Positions 51,195 through 60,639 of a stretch of DNA of 62,000 nucleotides are shown piece by piece. Within the stretch, counting starts at the first letter, position 1. Each line of letters begins with the position of its first letter. The notes under the pieces were generated by a model. It searched no databases. It saw only the letters and a list, made by a program, of their open reading frames with translations, and was not told the origin of the DNA. Source of the stretch: Zygnema cylindricum. Its lineage: Eukaryota; Streptophyta; Zygnematophyceae; Zygnematales; Zygnemataceae. The translations under genes were made by a program, and so were the position numbers. The stretch is taken from contig JBBHKE010003123.1 in the NCBI GenBank assembly GCA_037447655.1, positions 1-62,000 on the forward strand, read 5' to 3'.

Positions 51195-51970
51195 TGTAGA
51201 AACTAATGGTTTTATTAGTATTTTCTAGGTCTGAAAAGAAATATAGAAGTCGAGGCAGTCTATCTCTAACTTCTCTCTCCAACTCTCAAACTTGTCGCAG
51301 TCACTGAGAAATTGGAGAGGAAGCTAGAGCCATGGCTACCTTGGCTATCCTGAGGTTTACGGGAATTTTATATTAGGGTTTATTTGTTTAATTAAAAGAT
51401 ATGTGCCGGCGGCAGGATTTGATCCTTGTACCTACCGGCCGGCAGATAGAAATAGCCGTTAGCCTTAGCCGTTAAGTCTAATAGTAATGATACGTAATAT
51501 ATAGTTTGATAATTATTTAAATATGTATACGTGCGATAAACCATTTAACTAGAATTAATTACGGGATACATAGATCCAGTAATATGTAATGTACGACTTA
51601 CGGTACGGACATAAATCAGTACCGCGCATTTGTTTCGTAAATGAAACAAATACCGCGCATGTATTTATTACGGCTACGATTAAAGCCGAATTTAATCGGA
51701 CGGCCGGGATTAGCGCCGAGATCGCGGAGGAAGATTTCGGCGGTTTGTGGCCATCGCCACATCGGATGACGCGTGGCAAAATTCCGTTGGATTGTGGAAA
51801 CTCCGGAGATTATGGCACCGAATCCGGATTTGACATGTGTCGACACTTTGGCCATGTCGTACAATGTCCGTACATAAAGTACACCGGCAGCTGTACTTTT
51901 GCGTACGGAACTCAATTCTGATTGGTTCCGTACATCAGTAGATAGAGTCTGTGAGAGAGATAGGACTTAG
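51195..51970 (+). repeat. Copia A3: LTR of family A cut by an assembly gap
   Basis: The first 776 bp of a family A LTR, starting TGTAGAAACTAATGG inside E1 gag; the last bases before it are TAGAG. It is almost identical to the A2 LTRs from about 51500 on (differing for example at CACTTTGG and CAATGTCC), but differs more around 51440-51530. The remainder, and whether a full element follows, is hidden by the gap. Confidence 0.88.
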
Positions 51971-51980
51971 NNNNNNNNNN
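51971..51980. other. Assembly gap (10 N)
   Basis: Ten N. On its left is an LTR in plus orientation and on its right a different LTR in minus orientation, so order and distance across it are unproven. Confidence 0.99.
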
Positions 51981-52334
51981 TACTAGAGAGCTCGGATATA
52001 TACCTCTACCTCTCACGGCCTATTTGTTCGTGTTACTTCTACTTTTAATTGTGAGAGTAGTTCTTCGAAGGACTTCTCATACTTTTATACACACATGGCT
52101 CACGTTCTTTACCTACTGTCTAGAAGCTTCACCTTGTGGTACCAAACTTACAATGAGTACGTACTCTTGTGATAACTCTAGACATCTCCTCCATTCTCCC
52201 AAGTTCGAGAACAACGGCCTTGCCTGACCACTTCCTTCCTAGGGTTCTTCAGAACGTTGTTGAAGTTTCCTTTTTCTCTAGTTAAATTCTTTCTATTCAG
52301 ACCTAGAAAATACTTAAAACCATTAATTTCTACA
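51981..52334 (-). repeat. Start of the 3' LTR of copia H (minus strand)
   Basis: On the minus strand it starts TGTAGAAATTAATGGTTTTA, like family A for about 45 bp, then diverges. It contains a TATAAAAG box at 52089-52082. It is cut by the gap. It abuts H gag with protease to RNase H missing, so H is internally deleted or joined at this point. Confidence 0.6.
52082..52089 (-). promoter_or_regulatory. TATA box in H LTR
   Basis: TATAAAAG on the minus strand, in the GTGTGTATAAAAGTATG context, about 245 bp from the LTR start. Confidence 0.5.
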
Positions 52335-52336
52335 CG

Positions 52337-53212
52337 ACTTTATGCAGAAATGACAAAGATCCTTTGGGGGCCCAGGTTCTCTAAATTGATCTCTTTTTCC
52401 TTTGAAGTTGTTGCAAGACTTCTTGGGATCCTTCCTTCACCAGTCCGTTCCGGCAACAAGAGCTTGAACCCTCTTACCTCCTCTACAGATCTCAATAGTG
52501 TTCTCATGCATGAGTAACATTCAAACCATGGTGTTCCACTTCGAAGATCTGTCATCCATTTCTTGCACTCGGTACACACATATTTTCATACTCTTCAGGA
52601 AGCTTCTTGATGAGAGTGTTAATTTTCATCTTCATTGTGCTTGTTTATCCGGCACTCTCCATCTCCATATATAGGCTCGAGAGATCATTACAGTAATCTA
52701 ACATCTTCCCTCCTTTGTGAGTATAACTCCCCAACTTTTGCTCCACCAGCTAGAGCTCTTGATGATACCAGCTCTATAGATCTCCACTAAAGTCATCCAC
52801 AACTCCTCGGCCTTGATGATGTGAAGATGAGAGGTCCCCAAAGCTTGGGTGAGGTGCCTTAGAATGAAATGCCTGCCATTCATGTTGGTGTACTCCCTTA
52901 TTTGAATATCTTTTTCCTCAGTCTTAAAGACTACCGCTCCGGGTGCCGTGGCAATAGGAGTAAGAGGTGTCTCCTTTCCTTTCCCCTTTTCAGACACACT
53001 GCTGTCCCCATCGTCTATCTCCTCCGTTGGAGCAGATGATGCTCCAAAAAACCTCACTCCATCATACATTGGTGGAGTCCCCTGAGATGGTGGTTTCACT
53101 CGTCCATTGACGATACCCCTGTATCGTTTTTCACACAATGCCCCTGTCATCATGGCTTCGAGTAAATGAACCGAGATCCGTTGAATATGGGCACCTTAGA
53201 GGGTGGGCCCAT
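52337..53212 (-). pseudogene. gag: Copia gag (H), truncated at the zinc knuckle
   Basis: The primer-site ATG (minus strand 53212) gives MGPPSKVPIFNGSRFIYS before a 1-nt loss. The 52698-53153 frame then carries MMTGALCEKRYRGIVNGRVKP, a Ser/Thr/Pro linker and the core NGRHFILRHLTQALGTSHL. More core follows with stops to about 52560. The 3' end reads PKG-L-HF-like sequence, where the CCHC knuckle should be, and then meets the LTR start at 52334. Gag is clear, but nothing of pol remains. Confidence 0.78.
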
Positions 53213-53215
53213 AAC
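53201..53215 (-). promoter_or_regulatory. Primer-binding site of H
   Basis: On the minus strand GTTATGGGCCCACCC follows the LTR end. It is the same half tRNA-iMet site with the gag ATG inside (53212-53210). Confidence 0.75.
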
Positions 53216-53216
53216 G

Positions 53217-53407
53217 TGCAATTATGTGTCCCCCATGGGATCACTGAATTCAAGAAGCCTCTAGATGCCTTTTGGCTAGCTCTCTTTCACTTGGATCCTG
53301 CACCGAGCAACAAATAGTATCGCTGTACCTCTGTGCATTTTGGACTCGCCTGTGTCCAGAGAAAAAAGAATCACTGAAAATGCCCAACCACGCATTTTGT
53401 TATTGGA
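53217..53407 (-). repeat. End (U5) of the 5' LTR of copia H
   Basis: About 190 bp between the end of the G LTR and the H primer site. It resembles LTR U5 sequence of the other families (AAGAAGCCTCTAG, AAAAAGAATCACTGAA on the plus strand) but is a second, divergent copy next to the G LTR end. The rest of this LTR must lie beyond G, outside the window. This indicates that G is inserted in the H LTR. Confidence 0.6.
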
Positions 53408-54017
53408 ACTCTGACACCTCCATAGGTCCTCTGAATGGATAACTTGCAAGAAGCCTCTAGGATAACCCTGAACCCTTCGTGTTTCAAGAAGAATAACTAC
53501 CACCTTGGCAAACAAAAACTCTGACTACCTACACCCCTGTGAAGGCAAGACTCCCGTGAGTGGATAGCAAAAAGTATATTTGAATTTGCTCCCCTGAGTA
53601 GTAAGCTATGGAGGGTCAAAGTTGACCTTTTGTACAGAAGCTCTTTGGGAGAGAGGGTCCTATCTACCAAATATTCCTAAGTCCTATCTCTCTCTAAAAC
53701 TTTATCTATTGACGTACGACACCTATCATATTATTGTACCGTTGAGAAAGGTACATTTGCCGATATACTTTGTGTACGAACATTGTATGACATGACCAAA
53801 ATGTCGACACATGTCTTATCTGGATTCGTTTCCGTAATCCCTAGAGATGCCGAAATCCAATCTTGTGGTGCCACGTGTCATCCGATGAAATCTTCTTCCG
53901 CGATCTGGGCATTCTTTTCGGCCGTCCGATTGAATGCTGATTTCAATCATAGCCGTCATAAATATTTGCGATGTATTTGTTTCGCTATAAACACAAATGC
54001 GCGGTACTTATTTCTTC
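53408..54017 (-). repeat. 3' LTR of copia G, distal part
   Basis: Family-A-like LTR on the minus strand, interrupted at 54017 by E2 (target duplication TCTTC at 54013-54017) and resumed at 60223. The two parts sum to about 1030 bp, close to the 1049 of A2. It has a G-box at 53872-53877. Confidence 0.8.
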
Positions 54018-54905
54018 TATTGAAAAGAGGTAATTAATAGTTCACTTCTCTATTTTAGTTTTACTTTAAAGAAAAAGAGTGAGGATCAAAGGCACGCCAT
54101 GGCTACAGCCATATTTAGAAAGTGGCAGATTTTGAAGTAGAGGATATTTTACCAAAATTTTGCCTGAGTTCAAATTTTAACCTGGGTCTGTGAACCAGTA
54201 TGTAGACGTAAGCCTTATCGACTAGGGCGTTATCGAAACGAAACACGTGACGGGTTTCAAAGATATATAAACATTAACGCGACAACTAATTATCAGCAGA
54301 CTAACCAAAAAGAGCAATCCATGCATGTACGCGAATCTGAACCGTGTAAAATATATTTTGATCGGACGGTCGGCATTGTAGCCGCCACGCGAAGTGAAAT
54401 TTTGGCGACATTTGGAGATAGCGTCATGTGGTGCTACGTGGCTCCACATTATTTGATACCGGAGAAGATGGGAGGAGGAACCATGGCTCAGGATTTTACA
54501 GGTGTCACCTTGTAGACCATGCTCTACAATGGCCGTACAATGAGTACATCTCCTACTGTACCTTCTTGTACTATATAGTGTTCCTATTGGACTAGGGTTT
54601 AGTAGTAGGTAGTCGTGAGTAGGAAAACCAAGATTTAGTGATATTTAGGTACCTCTCTCCAAGAGAGCTTGTAACTATAAAGGTCATCTTTGACCAGCCA
54701 TAACTTACTCCTCAGGGGAGCAAATTCTGTGATTCTTTTTGCGTTTGACTCAAGAGTGTCTTTTCCTCACAAGGGTGAGGGTGGTCAGAATACTTGTGTG
54801 CCTGGGTGGCACTAATTTAGTGGGAAAGTGGGAGGGGTAAATATTATCTTAGAGGCTCTACATAGGCTGCTCATTCTATGGGTCAATGGAGACCAAAGAA
54901 TTTCA
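54018..54905 (+). repeat. 5' LTR of copia E2
   Basis: Begins TATTGAAAAGAGG (TGTTGAAAAGAGG in the 3' LTR) and ends GAATTTCA. It has a tRNA-like module at about 54168-54240 (minus strand), a TATATAG at 54572-54578, and hairpins at 54765-54780 (CCTCAC-AAGG-GTGAGG) and 54798-54812 (GTGCC-TGGGT-GGCAC). Confidence 0.9.
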
Positions 54906-54920
54906 GGTTATGGGCCCACC
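54906..54920 (+). promoter_or_regulatory. Primer-binding site of E2
   Basis: GGTTATGGGCCCACC, identical to A2. The ATG at 54910-54912 opens MGPPSRVLIFDGSKF, the gag start. Confidence 0.8.
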
Positions 54921-55898
54921 CTCTAGGGTGCTGATATTTGATGGATCAAAATTTTTGTATTGGGAAATGATGATGGAGGGAGAACTATTTAAGAAGCATC
55001 TATAGGGCATAGTGTTTGACCAAATTAGATGCCCACCTCCACTTGGGTTTGGAGGGACACGTTTTTCTGGCACATCCACCTCTACTGTTGGTAGTACAGC
55101 TGCCACCATCACCGAGGATGAAGATGAGGAATGATAGGAGATTAATATGGAAGGAGAAAAGGGAGGAGTTGCAACTCAAGTGACACCATTGCAGAAGGCG
55201 ATAGCGGCAGCAGCACCACCAGCAACGGCGAAAAGGGTTTAGACTGAAAGATCAAAGTATGAAAAGTAGAACTACAAAGCCAAGGTTGCTAAGCTATTAA
55301 TTCTTAAAAGTGTAGCAAAGTGCATTGCCATTCCCCTTATGCATGTCAAATCTTCATCTCAGATTTGGATATCAATAGTTAACAAATATAAGAGTGGATC
55401 ATGCAGCAACAACAATTGGTGGAAAATAAGATTGCAGCTTATACTTATAAAGGAGGAAGTATGAATAATTATTCCAATGATTTAGGAGCATTTTTTGGAG
55501 AGTAAGAGAGTGCACGTAACTCATGGTCTGAGAGACAAAGAGTGAACACATTAATGATGAAACTACTTGAAGAGTATGGGAATATCATTAACCGATTGCA
55601 GGACATAAGAGATAGCAATTGGAATTGGGATGACACAGTGGGAATGATTTTAGTGAAAGAAAGCACCATAGAGCTTAAAAGAGGAAGTCCAAGTGTTGAA
55701 GCATTGTATGCAGGAGCTGATTGGCGGAAGCGTGATGAGGAGAGAGGGAAAGATCCCTATCGAAACTTTGGTGGAAGAGGACAAGGAGGTGGCAGACTTG
55801 ATAGACAGGGGAGAGGAACTTCTCGAGGAGGATTATGTCACTTCTGCAAGAAACTGGGACACTATATGGCAGATTGTGTCAAACTTGCAGATCTTTGA
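54910..55898 (+). pseudogene. gag: Copia gag (E2)
   Basis: From the primer-site ATG the frame reads MGPPSRVLIFDGSKFLYWEMMMEG and then meets stops. The core is seen near 55460-55680 (MMKLLEEYGNIINRLQDIRD, GMILVKESTIELKRG). The 55542-55898 frame continues through a Gly/Arg-rich basic stretch into the CCHC knuckle CHFCKKLGHYMADC without a frame change. That makes E2 the reference for gag and knuckle lying in one frame, against which the A2 shift looks like damage. Confidence 0.82.
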
Positions 55899-55987
55899 CT
55901 GAAAGATGGTCAAAGAACCTCAAGGGATGGAGGAAAGAAAAAGGCTTTCCCGTCTCTAGTTCATGATAAGGAAATGGAAGAAAAATA

Positions 55988-57023
55988 ATGGAACCAGAAG
56001 AGGAGCTTGAGGAGCTTCTACTTAATCCGAAAAACACTGAAAAGCATGTCGACATTCCATGGGGAAAAAAGTGTGCTTTTGGAGGTAACATGGATCCACC
56101 CGAGGATGGATGGATTATAGACTCAGGGGCTTCAATGCATATGTGCAAAGATAAGTGGTGGTTCACTTAACTGAGAAAGATCCTAACAGTTGACATAGAG
56201 TTCAAAGATGGTAGAGTAGAAATCACAAGTCTTGTTGGAACTGTTGACTTGAAGCTTCTAGTTGATGGAAAGGTCTCAATTGTAACACTCTTAAACGTTC
56301 TTTACATTCCACAGCTTAGTAAGAACACACTCTCAACAGCTGTCTTAGATGAAAAAGAGTTTGAAACAGTTATAGGAAAGGAATCTTCACAACAAGCTTT
56401 GATAATGAGGTTTATTTCATAGCTGAGAAGGGCAGTCAAGGAATGTTTAGATTTGTTCTTTGCAATGAAAAAAGTGTTCTCTACTCGTGTGCAAGTGAGA
56501 TGATGCTTTGGCATAAAAGGTTGGGGCATGTGCATCTAGATAGATTAAAGAAAATGAAGAAAAGGGAATAGTGGAGGGTATTACTTTTGAGGATGATGAG
56601 ACCTTTGATGATTCTAGTGGATGTGCCCAAGGGAAGATTCATAGACTTCCATTTCCAAAGGAAACCACATTTAGGAGAGAGAAAGTATTAGATCTAGTTC
56701 ACACTGATGTTTCGGGACCTGCTAAGTTTGTTTCACATGGGGGGAAGAGATGGATGTTAACCATCACAGATGATTGGTCTAGATACACGAAGGTATACTT
56801 TCTCAGACATAAGTCAGAGGTATTAAGATGTTTCAAAGAGTATAAAGTATGGAGTGAAAAACTACATGAAACCTCAATAAAAGAGATAAGAAGTGATAAT
56901 GGGAAAGAATACACCTCAAGGGAATTTGAAGAATATCTTAAAGAAGAAGGAATTCATCATGAGAAAACTGTTCCCTATAATCCGGAACAAAATGGAGTAA
57001 CAGAAAGAGTGAATAGAACTTAA
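55988..57023 (+). pseudogene. pol: Copia protease and integrase (E2)
   Basis: The 55988-56170 frame holds the acidic linker and an intact protease site DSGAS (WIIDSGASMHMCKDK), then a stop. The integrase zinc-binding part (WHKRLGHVHLDRL, SSGCAQGK) has Ser in place of the first Cys (CSGC becomes SSGC). The 56571-57023 frame holds the core, with Asp in VHTDVSG, Asp in RSDNGKEY and Glu in NGVTERVN, so the triad is complete. The frame stops at NRT. Confidence 0.85.
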
Positions 57024-57926
57024 GGAGATATGTCCAAAAGTATGTTAACTGACAAGAGGATAGGGCTGTAGTTTTGGGCTGAGTCTATGAACTATGCTAA
57101 TTTTATCAAAAATAGAATCCTAACTTCTGCAAATAAGGAGGAAACTCCGTATGAGAGGTGGACATGAAGAAAGCCTGATTTGTCTAGTTTGAGAGTGTTC
57201 AGAAGTCAAGTTTATAGTTTGGATTGCGAGAAGACTAAATGGAAGTTAGAGGGAAAAGGGAAACCAGGATATCTTGTAGGATATGATGAGAGCACAAAAA
57301 GATACGGGGTGTATGACTTGAAAAAGAGAGATATAATTTTGGTAAAACACATAGTGTTTATGAATGAAGTGAAGTCCATTGATCCATTCAAATATAATAA
57401 GGAAGTCAAAATCAGATTTGAAACAAATCAGTTTTCTGACTTTGACTTTGAAAATGAAGAGAAGGAAGATGGAGAAAAAGGAAAATCTGCAAATCTACCA
57501 AACGAGGAGGAAAGGATAATATCCGAGGCAACGCCACAATATGAAGTGGAAACGGATGAGGATTTTGATGAGACACTGGAATTGGAAGATAGGGGAGCTG
57601 GAAATCTTCCTAAACGAAACCCAAGGATGCCTTCCATACCGGCTTCCGATTTAGAATGGGGAAGAAGAAGTAGTAAATGACTTCAAGAAACACAACTAAA
57701 TAACCACCTCACAAAGATGTCTCACCCGAATGAACCTCGGACATACTTAGAGGCCATAAACACCCCAGAAAGTAGCCGTTGGATCACAGCTATAAATGAA
57801 GAAATGGCCTTTTTCATGGAAGCCAATACATGGGAGTTGGTAGATTGTAAACCGGACCGAAAACCGATCGCATGTAAATGTGATTTTAAACTTAAATTAA
57901 ATCCCGATAATACCATTGAGATTTAA
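57024..57926 (+). pseudogene. pol: Copia integrase C-terminus and RT start (E2)
   Basis: Carries SMLTDKRIG, FWAESMNYANF and KNRILTSA blocks across stops. The 57180-57680 frame (166 codons) continues with FRSQVYSLDCEKTKWKLEGKG, an acidic linker and MPSIPASDLEWGRRSS. The 57717-57926 frame is the RT N-terminus (SRWITAINEEMAFFMEANTW, LKLNPDNTIE). Arg is replaced before a stop at EI. It is fully alignable with A2. Confidence 0.82.
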
Positions 57927-58900
57927 AAAGCTAGGTTAGTTGCAAAAGGTTATACTCAGAAAGAGGGGATAGACTACGAAGAAACCTTTGCACCTATAGT
58001 CAGATTTCCCTCTGTTATAATCTTTTTATGTATAGCCGCAGCGGAGGATATAGAACTTCACCAAATGGATATTACAACGGCCTTTTTGCAAGGAGAGTTG
58101 GAAGAAGAAATTTACATGAAGCTACTGGAAGGATTCGTGGAAAGTAGGGAAGAAAACAAAGTTTCCAAACTGATAAAATCACTCTATGGGCTTAAGCAAG
58201 CTCCGCGATAGTGGAATATAAAGCTCGACGAATTTTTGAATGGTTTAGGGTATATCAAAATTAGTTCAGATCACTCTATATATTTATTTGAGGATGAGAA
58301 TGGAGTGATATTTATTGCTATTTATGTGGATGATTTGTTGGTCTTAAGCAAGTCCTTAGATATAATTAACAAACTAAAACGCGATCTTAGAAAGCAGTTT
58401 TGATATGAAAGGTCTCGGCGAAGCAAAGTACATTTTGGGAATTCAGATGGAGAGAGATAGAGGGAAAAGAATTTTAAGACTCACTCAAAAACAAGCAATC
58501 GGTAATATGTTGGAAAAATTTTAAATGGAATATGCAAACGGATGTATTACTCATATGGATTTGAAAAAAGTGTCTGAGGGGAGTGAGGAGAGAGGAATAT
58601 TGATCATTAATGATGACATGGATGAGATAGAAAGAAAATTTATAGAAAATATCCCTTATCGCAGATTCTAGGTAGTTTAATTTATTTTATTAACTGTACC
58701 CGTCCGGATATAGCTGCAGCGGTAGTTGTCCTTAGTAGAAGTCTAAAAGAACCAACAAAGAGAGACAAGGAGGCTGCCAAAAGGGTGATGAGGTATCTGG
58801 TGGGGAGAAGGGAATTATGGTTGCATTTGGGAGGGGAGCAAACTGACATCACCAGCTAGAGTGATGCCAGTTATGGAGATGTAACTTTAAGGTGGTGTAC
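57927..58900 (+). pseudogene. pol: Copia reverse transcriptase core (E2)
   Basis: Readable as [51 protein letters not shown]-stop and an intact IYVDDLLVLSKS near 58320-58355. It then carries the thumb and connection with stops and a shift at about 58400. The RNase H start near 58850 has the first catalytic Asp (SDASYGD). RT residues are kept but the gene is interrupted at least five times. Confidence 0.82.
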
Positions 58901-58910
58901 GACTGGATAT

Positions 58911-59318
58911 GTGTTGCAAATTGGATCCGGTGCATGTTGTTGGAGTAGCAAGCAACAAAAAGAAGTTGCTCAGTCCACTATGGAGGCTGAATACATGGCT
59001 TCTTGTGCTGCCACCAAAAAATTAATGTGGGTTAAATCTCTTCTTGAAGAACTTGGGTTCATGAAGTCTGGAACTCAAAATGTTTTTTGTGATAATCAAG
59101 CTGCTATCTCTATTGCAGCTAATCCGAAACATCACTTCAAAGCTAAACATATGGATATTAGACTAAGCTTTGTGAGAGAGAAGATTGAAAATAAAATTAT
59201 TAAACTGGTTCATAAAACTGATAGAAAAATGATTGCAGGCATGATGACAAAACCAGTGCCTTCCCCTAAGTTGATTTATTGCAGAGAAAACTGTGGATTA
59301 AAATTGAAAAGTTACTAG
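58911..59318 (+). pseudogene. pol: Copia RNase H C-terminal part (E2)
   Basis: A 135-codon frame: CCWSSKQQKEVAQSTMEAEYMAS with the catalytic Glu, then FCDNQAAISIAANPKHHFKAKHMDIRLSFV with the Asp, and the family tail KPVPSPKLIYCRENCGLK. It ends at the stop before the polypurine tract. Its first Asp lies upstream in another frame. Confidence 0.85.
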
Positions 59319-59331
59319 GAATTAAGGGGAG
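59319..59331 (+). promoter_or_regulatory. Polypurine tract of E2
   Basis: GGAATTAAGGGGAG-type purine run directly before the 3' LTR TGTTGAAAAG. Confidence 0.8.
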
Positions 59332-59474
59332 TGTTGAAAAGAGGAAATTAATAGTTCACTTCTCTATTTTAGTTTTACTTTAAAGAATGAGAGTGAGGAT
59401 GAAAGGCACGCCATTTCTCCGCCATATTTAAAAAGTGGCAAATTTTAAAGTAGAGGATATTTTACCAAAATGTT

Positions 59475-59550
59475 GCCTGGGTCTCGATTTGAATGTGGGT
59501 CTTTAACCAGTATGTAGACGTAAGCCTTATCCACTAGGGCGTTATCGAAA
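59475..59550 (-). other. tRNA-like module, antisense in E2 3' LTR
   Basis: On the minus strand GCCCTAGTGGATAAGGC (A-box/D-arm-like, GCC/GGC stem) is followed about 30 nt later by CATTCAAATCG (B-box-like). GTCT and AGAC between them could pair loosely as an anticodon-type stem. The 5' LTR copy at about 54168-54240 is the same sequence with a few mutations. Confidence 0.55.
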
Positions 59551-60076
59551 CGAAACACGTGACGGGTTTCAAAGATATATAAACATTAACGCGACAGCTA
59601 ATTAACAACAGACTAACCAAAAGGAGTAATCCATGCATGTACGCGAATCTGAACCGTGTAAAGTATGTTTTGATCGGACAGCCAAAATTGTAGCCGCCAC
59701 GCGAAGTGAAATTTTGGCGTCATTTGGAGATAGCGTCACGCGGTGCCACGTGGGGCCACATTATATGATACGAGAGACGATAGGAGGAGGAACCATGGCT
59801 CCCGATTTGATAGGTGTTACTTTGTAGACCATGTCGTACAATGGTCGTACAATAAGGACATCTCTTATTGTACCTTCCTGTATTATATAGTGTTCCTATT
59901 GGAATAGGATTTAGTAGTAGGTAGTCGTGAGTAGGCAAACCAAGACTTAGTGATATTTAGGTACCTCTCTCTAAGAGAGCTTGTAACTATAAAGGTCATC
60001 TTTGACCAGTAATAACTTACGTCTCAAGGGAGCAAATTCAGTGATTCTTTTTGCGTTTAACTCAAGGGAGTCTTGT

Positions 60077-60092
60077 CCTCATAAGGATGAGG
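60077..60092 (+). promoter_or_regulatory. Covarying hairpin in E2 3' LTR
   Basis: CCTCAT-AAGG-ATGAGG is a perfect 6-bp stem. The equivalent in the E2 5' LTR (54765-54780) is CCTCAC/GTGAGG and in A2 (17145-17160) CTTCAC/GTGAAG, so two different stem positions have changed on both sides. Confidence 0.5.
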
Positions 60093-60222
60093 GTGGTCAG
60101 AATATTTGTGTGCCTGGGCGGCACTTATTAAGTGGGAAAGTGGAAGGGGCAAATATTATCCTAGAGGCTTTACATAGGCTGCTCATTCTGTGGGTCAATA
60201 GAGACCCCAAAATTTCATCTTC

Positions 60223-60638
60223 TCCAAACTCTTAATCCATATTTTTCATAATTAACTCTATGTATCCCGTATATTGTTGCCGTTTAAATGAATACGCCTA
60301 TATATTAACGTTTACATATTTGTTAAACCATACATCGTCTACTACTAATCCTAGACTAAATGGATGAGGCTACTGGCTACCTGCGGCATTACCTATCCGT
60401 TGGTACCAGGATCAAATCATGTGAACGACAACAATCCTTTTAGTAAATCAACGACCTTACTACCCCATAAATCTTTGGATAGCATAGGCAACCATGGCAC
60501 TAGCTTCCTCTCCAACTTCTAAGTGACTTGAATAAGTGTGGGAAATGGAGAGAGAAGTTAGAGACAGAATGCCTCTGCTTCTTTTTGTGCACTTTATTTT
60601 AGACCTAGAAAATACTAAAAGAACCATCAATTTCTACA
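60223..60638 (-). repeat. 3' LTR of copia G, proximal part
   Basis: On the minus strand it begins TGTAGAAATTGATGG at 60638 and runs to the E2 insertion. The tRNA-like module at about 60350-60422 is on the plus strand (TAGACTAAATGGATGAGGC, then CAGGATCAAATC), again antisense to the element. Confidence 0.85.
60350..60422 (+). other. tRNA-like module, antisense in G LTR
   Basis: The A-box-like AAATGGATGAGGC is close to a tRNA D-arm and the B-box-like CAGGATCAAATC lies about 45 bp on. Orientation opposite to G agrees with every other copy in the window. Confidence 0.5.
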
Positions 60639-60639
60639 T

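Larger units (their letters stand above)
54018..60217 (+). mobile_element. Ty1/copia element E2
   Basis: A 6200-bp element with LTRs 54018-54905 (888 bp) and 59332-60217 (886 bp) and a perfect target duplication TCTTC (54013-54017 and 60218-60222). It carries a primer site, gag, protease, integrase, RT, RNase H and a polypurine tract, all recognisable but with many stops. The LTRs differ at many sites, so it is older than A2. It is inserted in the LTR of minus-strand G. Confidence 0.93.
59332..60217 (+). repeat. 3' LTR of copia E2
   Basis: 886 bp. Its tRNA-like module at about 59475-59550 (minus strand) is better kept than in the 5' LTR, with A-box-like GCCCTAGTGGATAAGGC and B-box-like ATTCAAATCG. 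G-box at 59747-59752. Hairpin 2 at 60077-60092 reads CCTCAT-AAGG-ATGAGG, so both sides of the closing pair differ from the 5' LTR and the stem is kept. Confidence 0.9.
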
